Assembly (NCBI GenBank): GCA_006538405.1
Contig: BJKQ01000002.1
Location: 1,302,001-1,366,000, forward strand
DNA: 64,000 nucleotides
Direction of reading: 5' to 3'
Origin: Hansfordia pulvinata
Lineage: Eukaryota; Ascomycota; Sordariomycetes; Xylariales
Below are positions 33,236 to 45,256 of this stretch, in pieces. The notes below the pieces were generated by a model, which saw only the letters and a list, made by a program, of their open reading frames with translations, was not told where the DNA came from and searched no databases. Every line of letters starts with the position of its first letter. Positions within the stretch are counted from its first letter, which is position 1. Position numbers and translations under genes: made by a program.

Positions 33236-34253
33236 CCCGTCTGCGGCGAAAGGGGCCTTGCTGGGCCTGCGCTAGCGAGTGGCCTCGCTGCTGACTTTGC
33301 GAGCAGGACTGTCGAGTCTCACATGACCAGGCTGACTCTGTCTCTCTCTCTCTTTCTCTCTCTTCCTAGGTTTCGACTCGTCCGGCTACATCTGGGACCG
33401 GTATCGGGGCGCTCATTTTGGGGGAGGGAGGGGATTGTCAGGCACATGGGCAATGACATCAAACGTGACGAGACGAGATCTGCCGCCAGGCTCAATGTGG
33501 CTCACCGCTGGCTGTGCTCCCCGAGTCCTCTCATGCCGTAAGCCGGGATCGAAGGGAAGGGGTGTGCGTGCGTGTGTGTACGAGATGTCCGGTGCACGCG
33601 CCATCGCCCAAGAGAAGCGCGCGCGATCGAAGACTGCCGGGTTCGAAACCAGATCTAGGGACCACTTTATTTTGATACCCTGCGCATCTGAGGACGCCGA
33701 GCCGAGTCCACCTGAGGTCGCGTGGGGGGCTGGGCTGTGATTGTGTGGGACATGCTGGTCCCTGGGTAGCAGTCCCTGGCAGTTCTCCTCTCTGCGGTCT
33801 GCGACGCCGATGACGGAGACGGGGGGTCTTCGACGGGTGAGACAGGCAGACACAAGGCAGGTGTGCGGCAGCGCCAAGGGCCTGGGAGGATCACGCCTGT
33901 GGTGTCGTGCGCTTGTCGGGGCCCGGACATGGCCTCGTGATCATATGACTCTTGCGTGGCCCAGGGGAGAAGCACCGCCCGGCGCTAACCGCTCGACGGC
34001 AGCCAACCAACCCCAGCCAGCCAGCCCCCTTTCCACAGCAAGTTTTTTTATGAGCAATAGATACTCTGAGGAAGAGGAAGGGGGAAGATCACGGGGTCCC
34101 AATTGCAGGGAAGCCGTGCCTGGACGACAGGCTCCTACCGCGTCATCGCCGGCGTCCTCAGGTGAGAGACACTTGGACATGCCTAGATGGATGGATCCCA
34201 TGGCGAGGCCGACGAATGGGAGCGGACAATGCTGACAGACAAAAAGAAAGACA

Positions 34254-34279
34254 CAGCAGCAGCAGCAGCAGCAGCAGCA
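34254..34279 (+). repeat. CAG microsatellite
   Basis: About nine CAG units, not in a recognisable coding frame. Confidence 0.85.
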
Positions 34280-37200
34280 ACGGCGGCTCCGCTGGTCCCC
34301 GCGCAAATCATCAAATCAAATCCCTAATCCCGAAGCGGCGAATGGCGGGTAGCGTGACTGACGGCTCCGCCCCGCGCATTGACCAAACGAAGCCTGAACC
34401 AGGCGGCCTACCACGCCTGTCATGATCGAAGAGGAAACACGGAATCCCGGGGTGCCACGCGGTCTCAAGAATTACTGACGCGTTATACATGGCTTCGCAC
34501 CATAATTTAGCGGGCCAGTCCGTACCTTCCACGACAGTAATTCTTGAGAGCGCGTGGGTGCCTTAGATTGATGAGGAATGGAGATGGGGAGGCGTGGGGA
34601 CAGGCAGGTGCCAGACTGACTGAACTGCCGCGGCAGCCCCACAACGGGACGTCGTCCACACCTCGACGAAGAGGGCGGCCAGCTCACCGTTCTCGTTCTC
34701 GTTCTCATTCATCATGGCAGACAGCACATTGTGTACAGGTAGGTACATGGGGTAGGCCAAGGTGTAGGTACCTAGAAAGCGGTTCTATTCTTCCAGGCCT
34801 TGCCTGCGTCGAGAAGTGCAACCGGGGCAGGTCGGCGCGTACCAGGATGTACTCTGCATCATGGAAATCGGCTCGATTCGATGGTACCTGTAGTAGTGAT
34901 TGCACCCAAGGCTGTGAGGTCAAATACCTCCTTGTGCAGGCCAAGTTAGGTGCTGATGACCGCGATATCACGAATTCGACGTCCATCCATGGATGGACCT
35001 TATCTTCTGCATGTGTTATTGATTGATCCGCATGGCCACACCCAGCTAATAAGGCAGACTGATGAGACCTACCACCTACATGTAATTTTGCAGATCACCG
35101 AGCCTGGTCTGGATTGCAGGGAACACCAGACATGTGCAGCGAACATCCCCCGTCTTGTTCTAGATGCCGTCTACATGCATCTAAAAAGGGTCAGCTTGCC
35201 TTCTGCATGATCCGTCTAGTTAGGCGGGCGAATCACCAACAAGACCACAGCGAAGCGAATCGGCGCCGCTCGAGGCCCTTGGCCGAGTTCTCATACCGTA
35301 TCTGCGGTAGGTATCTACTTGCAGGCTGGAGTAAGGTACACAAGGTAGGTACTTGAAGTCTGGTGTGCCATCGTGCCATGGATGCATGTACGGGCACCCT
35401 GGCTGCAGCCAGGTTATGTACCTACGGGAGGTAGGTGGGCGGCAACGTGCCACGGATAATTCTGGTAGCACCATGCAATCCAACATCCCCCCTCCCTCCT
35501 CCAATGCTGGCACGGGTGTGTCGTCGAAAAAAGGCGTGGTGGTTTCTGACTGGCGTGTCTCGCCGGGCCTCCTGCCCCTCCACACCTTTTCCGCCCCCCT
35601 CCCCCTCTCTCAACCCCGAACGATATCACATGGCCATGTCCGGATCCTCCGGCCGGTCGCCGCATCGAAGCAGGGGGTAGGGTCCCGCCGGCTCCCAGGT
35701 CGGACAGAAACAACTCTGATGACTGACATGTCGGCTGCCACGACGGATGTAGGGTCCCGAGAGCCTGTTTGAAAGGCCAGGCACCAGGCGGTCGGTTGGG
35801 CAGTATTCGTGGTAGTACATGCAATTTTTAGTTCGGCAATGCGTGCGGAGGCACCATGCCAAATTGTGTCGTCAGCTTCGAGTCCGATCGTTGACTTGCC
35901 GCCACGGCGCGAGGACAGCTCCAGACCGTTGACATCTCGTCTATACGTGTACTTGCCGATACCTGCGTGAGGTACCTGGTATGTAACTTGGGGCCATCAC
36001 TCGCAGTACGCCCAAGCCAACATCATGGAAGCCGCCGGCGTGACCGGGTGGCGGGTGGGACGAGACAACAAGGGCGGCGCGGCGGAGGCCACTCGATTAT
36101 GCTTGGTGGATCGGCGGCGGGCCGAACTGGGTCATGTCACGAGACCGCGTGGGATGGAGCCTATACATACTACTGACATGTAATGCAAGCGTCCTTGACG
36201 GGTATGGAAAACAAGACATTGATACGTCTGCCTCCCGCTGGCGTTGTGCATCCCAATCGGATCGAGGTACTCGTAGTAGATTCTGGTTAAAGCTGGCTTT
36301 GGCGCGGAGGCGTGGCGACATCGTGGCCGGGGTGCATCCGGTTTAACTCATTGGAAGTGGGGGAACCAATCCGGACACAATCCAAATCCAAGGGCGCACT
36401 GGGCGGACGGTGGGCTTTGACGCCATTATTCATAATTACTTAAGGACCTGCTTACTATTGATTGGAAGCACGTTGGAGTGAAGGTGACCAAATGATTGAC
36501 ACACCCACTTCCATCCAACCTACATGTACCTAACTTAATGCACTGAACACTTTGGGTGGTACATGTCAACTACTGGTCACCGTTCGCCATCGCAACCTCA
36601 ACCCCGCAGCACTTTGCTGCTGCTTGCTTTGCAATTGGTCTTACACGCCACGATTTCCGCTCCCCATTCATACGCACGCAATGGAAACAGAAGCGGCCCC
36701 CTTGACAACTGGCTGGACACGGCGTTGGCGTTCGCGGCGGCCGATGCAACCCAACCCAGGCTCGCATATGTGCGCGGGCGGAGCATACATCCATTTATAT
36801 GCACCAGCATGCACTCCAGTCCATGTCGATTCGAGGAGATAACTCGACAAGACTTTCCACTCCTGTCGCTTCCTGAACACGAATTATCGACTCGCCTAAG
36901 TAGGAGGTAGTTAACGTGGCCGGCGATACCGAGTTCGGCGCAATAAAGCCCGGCCTCTGCACCACATGGAATGTCCTCCGGCAGATGTCTTCTCGCCTCT
37001 CCGAAGAATTGATCAAAGGTAGGTAGGTAGGTAGGGACAAATACGTGCTACTACCAACCTAATCCCAGTACCTCAGGCGGTGCGAACCGGCCGCGCCTCT
37101 TATCTCTCTCAAGGTTTTGCGGCTGGCATTGTGACACTGGGACACACTCGGCCTCTACAAAATCCATTGTACATATATGTATTCAAGTACAGGGCCAAAC

Positions 37201-38024
37201 TGGTCTCGGCTCCTGCCGACGAGGTCTCGTACACAGCCGCCCATGCGCCGGCCGCGTGACAGTTTCGTTCGAGGGCCCAAGCTTCGGAATGCCGCTCTCG
37301 CCCTCCGCAGATAAACAAAGAACAAAGATACTGAAGGTGCTGTATCCATCGGAGGCACAAGGTAGTACTCCGTATCCCGAGCCGCAGCCCACTCCGATCT
37401 CGACCTTTCCTGCTTACCACCCCGGATAGCGTGCCTTCTGCCTCCAGCTTCCAGGGGAGTCGGGTACGACGGGAGCGCGAGTGGCTCTAGTATATGTACA
37501 TGTACCCACGTAGTACCGATCACACACCAGGACGCCGCCGCCAGCAGCGCGACTAGCGCAGACCAGCAGCGAAGCACTCGTACCGAAGGGTACACACGCT
37601 GCCTGGTTATGGCCTGCCCCCAGCGCCACCCTCCCCGTAGGTACCTGGCTGCTACTACCTGAGGCGCATGTACATGAGCTGGAGAGCCCCCTCGATCACC
37701 CCTCCCTCCTCTTCGAATCCCGCCGCTCCCCCAGTCCCGCCGTTATAAGCCCTCATAACCCGCCTTAAACCGACACTTTCCACCCTCCCCATCCCAGCCC
37801 TTGCGCCTGCACCGACATTGACTCTATTCGCCGTCCTCGCCGCCGACCCGACTCGACCCGTTCTCGCCCGCATCCTCTCCCAGGGCACGCCGCCGTCGCG
37901 CCCGCCTTCGGCTTCGGCCATCTGGCCTTCTCGGTCCGCCGAGATTTCGGTCTGTCGCGTGGCCCGCCGCCTCCGCACTGCCGGTCCCTGCCGACGCCGC
38001 CTGACGCTCCGCGCGTGTCTTGCC

Positions 38025-41000
38025 ATGTCCGACACCACCCCAAATGGCGCCCCCATAGACGCCGAACGTCGCTCCGGCGACGACAACCAGGCCAATCTTG
38101 CCGCTGCTGGCGACCCCAATTCCCAAGGCCCCCAGCACAAGCGCGTCTACCAGGCATGCATCCCCTGCCGCCGCCGCAAGGTCCGCTGCGACCTGGGCAG
38201 CGTGGACAATCCCCATGACCCGCCCTGCGTCCGCTGCCGTCGCGAGAGCAAAGAGTGCTTTTTCAGCGCCACCCGCCGTAAGAGGAAGAACGACGACGAG
38301 GCGGACGAGTACGACGCAGAATACGTTCGCCGCAACGGCCGCAAGCGGACCCGTGCCGACGACGATGACGATGACGACGACGACGACGATCTCATATCCC
38401 CCGCCTTGCGCCTCAAAGCCTACAATAACACACCCCTGACGCCTGGCTTCTCCAACACCCGCAGCCAGCCCCTCCGCCGCCCTTCCGAGCCCGCAGGCGA
38501 CAGCGCCGGCAGGGGCACGAGGCCTCCGAGCCTGGCCAAGGACTCCAATGGCAACATGCAGATGGAAAATCGCGAGGCCCAGGAGGTCATGAGGAAGGAG
38601 ATGTACGGGCCCCACGACGCTCTCGACCTTCTATACAAGGCTGCCACCGACCCGGCGCACGAGATCCAAAGCGCTATAGCTTCCAACACCCTGCAGCAGT
38701 CCATCTCTGCGCAGGCCTCGAAACCTTCTCGTGACAACGCTGCTGGAACCAAGGGCCGAACCCCGACTGGGCGCCGGCCGTCAAAACCGGCCGACCCCAT
38801 AGACCCGCGCCTGCTGCGCAAGTCCGAGCCTGCTACCGAGGACAATATTGAAGCGAAACTCAAAGCCGTCGAGAACGAGCCCGGCTTCGCCGAGGCCATG
38901 GAAGCCTGGGGAGGTTCAGGTTCGTTCGCGCCGGCTGGTTCACCAGAGAGGAAGCCATCCGCTACATAGTCTAGTGAGTTCATTTGCTGATCTAATTTCG
39001 ACGACTGACGACTTTCCTATCTTTGCCAGCCCACTGACAGCTGTGACAGCTACTACGAATTCCTGTCGCCCATGACGCCCATCTCCCCGCCAGCTTTCCG
39101 CAGCCCTTCTTCCCACCCAACTCTGTTGACCGAAGAGCCCATCCTAGCAGTGACGCTTCTCACGATTGCGACGAGGTATTACGATATTAAGACGACTGGC
39201 GGCGCTTGCCGATCTCAGGCGATCCACGAAGAGCTCTGGCGATATCTACGCAAAATGATTGAGAGGTGTCTCTGGGGTCAAGAAGCCTTTGGAGGCGGCT
39301 TCTGCGGCTCCGGCGCCGATGCCAACTGGACATCCAGCACCGCTCCTTGGAGAGGGCTGCGACGAGGCAGCTTAAGGACATTGGGGACAATTGAGTCCCT
39401 GATGATCCTGACTGAATGGCATCCGCGCGCTCTCCACTTCCCCCCGGACGAGGCTGTCGATGAGCTGATGCTCCCCGCGCGCGATGCGCCTTACGTTGAC
39501 GAAGCGGCCAATATGCGCACCCAGGCCAGCTCGGGAAGGATCGAGAGCTGGCTGGAGCCCGCCTGGAGGAGTGACCGCATGTGTTGGATGCTGCTCAGCA
39601 ACGCTATGGGCCTCGCCTATGAGCTCGGGGTGTTCGACGACATTGACGAGTTGCTCGCTGCGCAGGCCATCCCACGGCCGGAGTACGAAGACGAAGCTTA
39701 CAGACTGCGTGCTTCTCGTATCAAGCGACTACTCCTGGTGTATCTGACCCAATTGGCGGGCCGTCTGGGCTGGACCAACATGGTCCCTGACAGCATTCGA
39801 AAGACAGACCCCGTGTTCTCTGGCAAAAAGCGGCCCACCTCCCACGAGGGCAGCACTCCCCTCACGAACTCGTCCGCATTCTCCACTGCCTTCACCTACG
39901 TGCCGAACGTGGAGATGGATGATCAAGTCATTCAATGTTGGGTCGGAGTCAGTCATGTGATGCACCTGGGCAACGAGAGGCTCTTCCGATCCAGGAAGCT
40001 CACGACTGAGATCATCACAAGCGGCAAATACATTCAGCTTCTCTCCGAGTTCAAGCCGATGCTCAGCGATCTGTGGCGGGAGTTCCAGCGATTCGACCTC
40101 CCCGAATATATCCGCCATGTGCTTACCATCGAGTACGAGTACGTTCGCATATACATCAACTCGTTGGCACTCCAGGCCGTCGTTGAGAGATGCGCGGATG
40201 AGGCCATACTGACCACGGCACCCAACGAAAACGGCACCAGCCGCCACTCGCCCCGTTACCTCGGCGCCCTACCTCTAGGCCACCTCGGACAGTTTCGACA
40301 AGATGATCGCGAATACGTCAATATGGTTGTCGATGGCAGTCGCAACTTACTCCGAACCGTCGTGAATGGCTTGCTACCCAAGGGTTATCTCAAGCACGCG
40401 CCGGTGCGAACGTACTTCCGCATCATCAGCGGGGCCATGTTCCTGCTCAAGACGTTTGCTTTAGGCGCGCCCAAGTCGGAATGTGTCACTAGCATAGATC
40501 TGCTGGACCGCGTTGTCCATGCCCTGCGGGACTGTGTCGTAGACGACATCCACCTTGGGACGCGATTCGGCGACCTCCTCGATTCCTTGACGACACGTCT
40601 GCGCGACCGCTTTAAATTCGCCCCGTCTCCCAGCGTCTCGACCACGGGAGACCCCAAAGCTCAAGCAAACGCCGAACCGGGCACTCTCAACGGAACAAGC
40701 CGGACCGCGAACGGAGGGAATGTGGACATTGGGTACCCGAGCTTCTCTAGGGCCAAAGATGGGCTGGGTGTGCCAGGTAAGCAAATGACCTTCTTCTGTG
40801 GAGGGAGACCAGGACTAACAGATTCCAGAACGATCTTCCACCCCGACGATATCGGCCACGCCTTTCGACACGAGCGTCGGCAGCTTCCCTTATCCTGCAG
40901 GGGGCTCGTCCGCCCCTCCACAGAATGGCGACGGGATAGACAGCTCGAACGGGATGCACGACTCCCTCTTTGATCTCTCCACGGACTGGTCGGCAAACGA

Positions 41001-41169
41001 CCGGGTCTGGTTCCTACCCCCAGGCCCTAGCCTTTTCCAAAACATCGAGCAAAATTCGAACGTGACCATGACAGACCAAGGCATTAGCGGCGGAGGCGTT
41101 GATCTGTTGGAGTTTATGGCCATGGACCCTCACGCGCCCTACGGTTCTATGGACGGGCCCGGCTACTAG
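38025..41169 (+). CDS. Zn2Cys6 transcription factor with fungal-specific domain, one frame break
   Basis: A nuclear binuclear zinc-cluster activator or repressor. Exons are 38025-38973, 39050-40776 and 40829-41169. The cluster C-x2-C-x6-C-x12-C-x2-C-x6-C uses Cys45, 48, 55, 68, 71 and 78 ([13 protein letters not shown]...[11 protein letters not shown]), followed by a basic RRKRK segment and an 11-Asp run. The middle homology region begins [20 protein letters not shown] and continues [20 protein letters not shown]. Exon 1 is one base short at the G4 run 38908-38911: before it reads AEAMEAWG, after it [10 protein letters not shown]. Allowing one base gives about 1005 residues and exact splice phases. 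The end is acidic and aromatic ([15 protein letters not shown]), a plausible activation domain. The target is unknown; it is tail-to-tail with a GH13 maltase but lacks obvious MalR features. Confidence 0.92.
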
Positions 41170-42256
41170 CCGAGCATGGTTCCCCGTGCCTTTTCTCGCT
41201 TGCGTCCTTCCTGGTGTCTCCGCCTGTTTATCGCATTGAAACGTTTTTGGGCGGGAGGTTTGAGCATTCATTTTCAGCAAAGCACGAACAGGCATCCATG
41301 TTTCAAGAAGGGAGAATCTGGAGACGTGCCATTGGGGCATCTAATGCTTTTGGTTCAATGTTGTCTGGGACTGGTGTCTCCAAGAGAAGCGACTGAAGCA
41401 GCAGCGCGTGCGTTTACAGGCTGGCTTTAGATTGATGGGCTAGGGTGCGAATGGGGCAATCATTTACTTGCTTGCAAGAGGCCTGAAAAGGGGGAAATAG
41501 GGGAACGGGGCAAGAGCTGGAAACCGTCCCGCGACGTCAGCCCTTCATGACTTACGAAGTTTCATCACATTGTTGGGAGAAACCGGCTTACAGTCTGACG
41601 TGCAAACGTACCGAGTACTTTAGCGGCTATTACTGTACATAATTCATTCTCCAACATCTGCGTCGCCCCATCGAGTGACACATTTACGTCTCTATCTACA
41701 ATTTTTCCAATATTCGTACTCGCTGACAGAATAAGAAAATTCACATCAATGGCCCAGGTCCTCGTGCCAATTTCCGAGCAGTGTTGAAACAGGCACGGCC
41801 TGGCCTATAACTCACACTTCAGGCCTTGAGTAGATGCCATCGGTTGGCTATTCTTCATGTCAGCTAAGATTCAGAAATATACCGCGGTGAACCACGAACG
41901 GAGCGAATAGTCCACTCACTGGAGCGAGGTGGCGCCTTGCGTTCCTTTCACGGAACACAACTACTATGTACACGTGCCCACCACCCACAGCAGGAAATCT
42001 CCAGGTCTGCCTTTTAATAGTGAAAAGTCATATCAATTGCCGGATTCCCACTGTCTCGTTACTCTACGACCGCTTTTTGCCGCGAGCATTTTACGACCAG
42101 GAGAACATTAACGTACAATCCGCCTGACCGATGTGACACTTTTGTCTGCCACTCGCCCCTTTCCTCTCGTGCAGCGCGCGCCTGACCAGCCGTTCTTCTC
42201 ACACCGCTACACACCCGGTCCCGCGAAATTTGCCCCCCCCTTTCACTCAGTCGGGT
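41170..42256. other. Intergenic: convergent 3' ends of transcription factor and GH13
   Basis: About 1.1 kb, AT-richer than its surroundings around 41600-41740. No gene is supported. Confidence 0.5.
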
Positions 42257-44049
42257 CTATAAGCACTTGCCCAGGATGCCCTCCCAGGGCTTGAGGGGGA
42301 TGACGCCCGCCTTGGGCTTGGGGACGTGGCCGCGCGTGTAGGTGCTGCAGGGCCAGAAGTCGACCTCGAGCCCGTCGGGCATGAGCCATTCGGTCTCGAT
42401 GCGGGAGAAGTTGAGGACGACGAGCCAGGCCTCGCCGGCGGCGCTGGTGCGCTTGTAGGCGTACACGAGGGGGTTCTCCGGGTCGAGCTCCTCGAAGCCG
42501 CCGTAGACGAAGACGTCGGCGTGCCGCTTGCGGTCGCGGAGGCCGCGCTGCCAGAACTGCCACACGGAGAGCTCGCGGGGGTCGTCGGCGGAGACCTGGG
42601 CCTCGACGTTGACGTCGCGGTAGTCGTCGATGACGCGCATCCAGGGGCGGACGCCGGCGTCGCAGAAGCCGGCGTTGTCGGCGGCAGACCACTGCATCGG
42701 GGTGCGGGCATGGTCGCGGGCCTTCATGTCGATGACGGCGCGGCCGTGGTCGAGCATCTCGCGGTCCGCGGCGTGCAGGCGGCGGCACTTGGCCCAGTAG
42801 TTGACGGTCTCGACGTCCTTGAACTCGGAGACGTCCCAGTCGCGTGGGGCGTTGCGCATGCCGATCTCCTCGCCCTGGTAGACGAAGAGGGTGCCGCCGA
42901 GGGTGGTCTGCAGCAGGGCAAGCAGGCGGGCACTGTGAGCGCGCCAGCGGTCCGAGTCGTCGGCGAAGCGCGAGACGGAGCGCGGGTTGTCGTGGTTCTC
43001 GATGAAGACCGAGTTCCAGCCGTTGTTGTCGATCATGACGCGCTGCCACCCGGAGATGACGCGCTTGAACTCCTTGAGGTCCCAGGGGCGGAGGGTCATG
43101 CGGATGCCGCGCATGTCCATGGCGACGAGGTCGAAGATGAAGATCATGCGCAGCTCGCCGGCGTCAGCGCCGACGGTGCGCAGGATCTCGGCCGGGTCGC
43201 TGACGTCGGGCATCTCGCCGACGGTGATGGTGTCGTAGTGGGCGAGGACCTCGCGGTGCATCTCGTGGAGGTACTCGTGGAGGCGAGGCCCGTTCTCGTA
43301 GTAGCGGCCGCCGGGCTGGAAGGGCTGGCCGGGCAGGGTCTCGGGGGCGTCGGGGAAGGCCTGGTCCTTGGAGATCATGTTGATGACGTCCATGCGGAAG
43401 CCGGCGGCGCCGCGGCGCAGCCAGAAGTGCATGACGTCCCAGACGGCGGCGCGGACGTCGGGGTTCTCCCAGTTGAGGTCGGGCTGCTCGGGGGTGAAGA
43501 GGCTGAGGTAGTACTCGCCGGTGGCGTCGTCGTAGGTCCAGGCCGAGTTGGCCTCGCCGAGGATCTGGGCCCAGTTGTTGGGGGGCTCGGGCTCGCCGCT
43601 GGGGCCGCGGCGGCGCGGTTTGCGCCAGATGTACCAGTCGCGCTTGGGGCTGTCGCGGCGGCTGCGGCTTTCGAGGAACCAGGGGTGCTGGTTGCTGGTG
43701 TGGTTGACGACGAGGTCCATCATGAGGCGCATGCCGTGCTTCTTGAGCTGGGCGATGAGGGCATCGGCGTCGTCGAGGGAGCCGTAGCGGGGGTCGATCT
43801 GCTTGTAGTCGGCAATGTCGTAGCCCATGTCGGCCTGCGGGACTTGAGGATGGGGGAGGACCACAAGACGTCGACGCCGAGGGACTTGAGGTAGGGGACC
43901 CGCGAGGTGATGCCCTTGAGGGAGCCCCAGCCGGTGGTGGCGCCGGGGTGGGACTGGAAGGACGAGGGGTAGACCTGGTAGACGACGGCCTCCTTCCACC
44001 ACTTGGGCGAGGCGTACGAGTTCTTTTCTGACGAGGCCGTGGCGCCCAT
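42257..44049 (-). CDS. GH13 alpha-glucosidase (maltase), one frame break
   Basis: An intracellular-type maltase of GH13 with no signal peptide, about 597 residues in one exon. The N-terminus WWKEAVVYQVYPSSFQ is followed by MDLVVNHTSNQHPWF (region I), GFRMDVINMIS (region II, nucleophile Asp), TVGEMPDVSD (region III, acid/base Glu) and FIENHDNPRSVSRF (region IV, transition-state Asp). All catalytic residues are present. The frame shifts by one missing base at the G3 run 43839-43841: residues before it end WSSPILKS, those after read PQADMGYDIADYKQIDPRYG. Allowing for it restores a perfect match, so I treat the break as an assembly error. The coding strand is so GC-biased that a 522-codon antisense frame is open, which I reject as a gene. 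MGATASSEK is used as start. Confidence 0.93.
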
Positions 44050-45256
44050 GGTGGATGACGTGGTGCGCCGGGGTGGCGCGGCCGGTGATATGGTGTGGTG
44101 ATTTGGAGCAGCTGTCTGGGGCAGCCTATAGGTATGAAGCATGCACTACCTGATCTTCGACTGGAGATGGTCTGCGGAGGCGAGGTCGTCGGTTCGGGAG
44201 GTGTTGAGGTTGTAGGTGGGAGTTTGAATGAGGAGATAAGAGGAGAGACTGAGGCGTTGACGATCCAATGGGGGTGTTTGTGTGTACATAAACAGGCGGC
44301 AGGTCGGCGTCGAGTGAAGAGCCGGAGGGGCTGCCTGTCTGTCGCGGCAGTTACATCCAGTTCAAGTGTCTATTACGAGTACAGTTCACAGCTCGGTGCA
44401 ACTGCAGACGACGCCCTATAAGGAACGTGAGTCTTCTTAAGGGGGACACTGCTGACGTAGGGCGAGCAGTAGCGCTGGCGTGGTGGAGGGCAGGTGCAGG
44501 TGACCCCACTACCTACAGCTCGACTCGCTACCCCGCCATTGCGGTTAGGTACTCGTACCTCAGCCGTCTGCTTCGAGTTCTGTTCTCTTCCTGTCCAAGA
44601 CCTACAATCTACATCCTATGAGTTCCTAGAAAAGGCTTGCTGCTTGGATTGAAGATATTCTTTCTCTCGATATCCCACAAACTACCTCACGATCTGGTCT
44701 TTTGCCCGGATGGATCGAGGCAAGGTGTGAGAGACTCCAAGTTGGGTACCTCAATGCATCATCCATCGATCCAGCACTTACGAGACGGAAGGTGCGGGGC
44801 ACCGATCCGGCACTTGCCCCGCGGGCCGCGTCCCCTGTTTTTGCGGGGGAGCTGCTCTGTATCTACGGGGACTCTGCCCTGTATTTACGGGGCTTGGCTG
44901 CCGCATTCGGCACATCTGCAACCCCATCTCCAGAACAGAACATCTTCACCTTCATAATACAGAACAACGACATCCCTGCAGGCAACAATCGGACTACTAC
45001 CATCACCACCCTCATCATCATCGTCATCATCATGATCATCACCAACACCCATCATCTCTCGTAGAGATTCTCGTCTGGAATACGCAATTGAATTCTCACA
45101 TACAAAGGCCCCGAGCCTACGATCCAAAAAAAAAAAAAAAAAAACCGCCTCAATTCAGACAAACTCTCAGAGTTCCCGCTGCTACCATAGTAGAGAAAAA
45201 AAACGGTCTCGTCGGCTGCTTCGATCGCCATTCCACAGCAAATCGCCCGTACCCTC
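44050..45256. other. Intergenic: GH13 upstream / kinase downstream
   Basis: About 1.2 kb. It has an A19 run (45126-45144), an ATC-rich repeat near 45000-45050 and a GGTACTCGTA motif at 44548. No gene is supported. Confidence 0.5.

Larger units (their letters stand above)
32520..38024. other. Gene-poor 5.5 kb region
   Basis: The longest stretch without a supportable gene. It contains simple repeats (GGAT near 33201-33235, CT near 33342-33368, CAG near 34254-34279, GTAG near 37018-37034), many GGTAC/ACTCGTAC motifs, and a TATAAG near 37743 that may serve the Zn2Cys6 gene. Open frames are short and low complexity. I see no transposon coding, tRNA or 5S rRNA. Confidence 0.5.

Noticed and set aside
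33620..33665. GGGTTCGAAACC resembling a tRNA B box
   Set aside because: Flanking bases do not form a T stem and there is no A box upstream.
42326..43894. 522-codon open frame antisense to the GH13 gene
   Set aside because: Val/Gly/Asp/Ala-only composition is the mirror of a GC-rich third-position bias in the maltase; no family resemblance.
38025..44049. MAL-type cluster (MalR regulator plus maltase)
   Set aside because: The regulator does not look like MalR and no maltose permease is present; adjacency alone is weak evidence.
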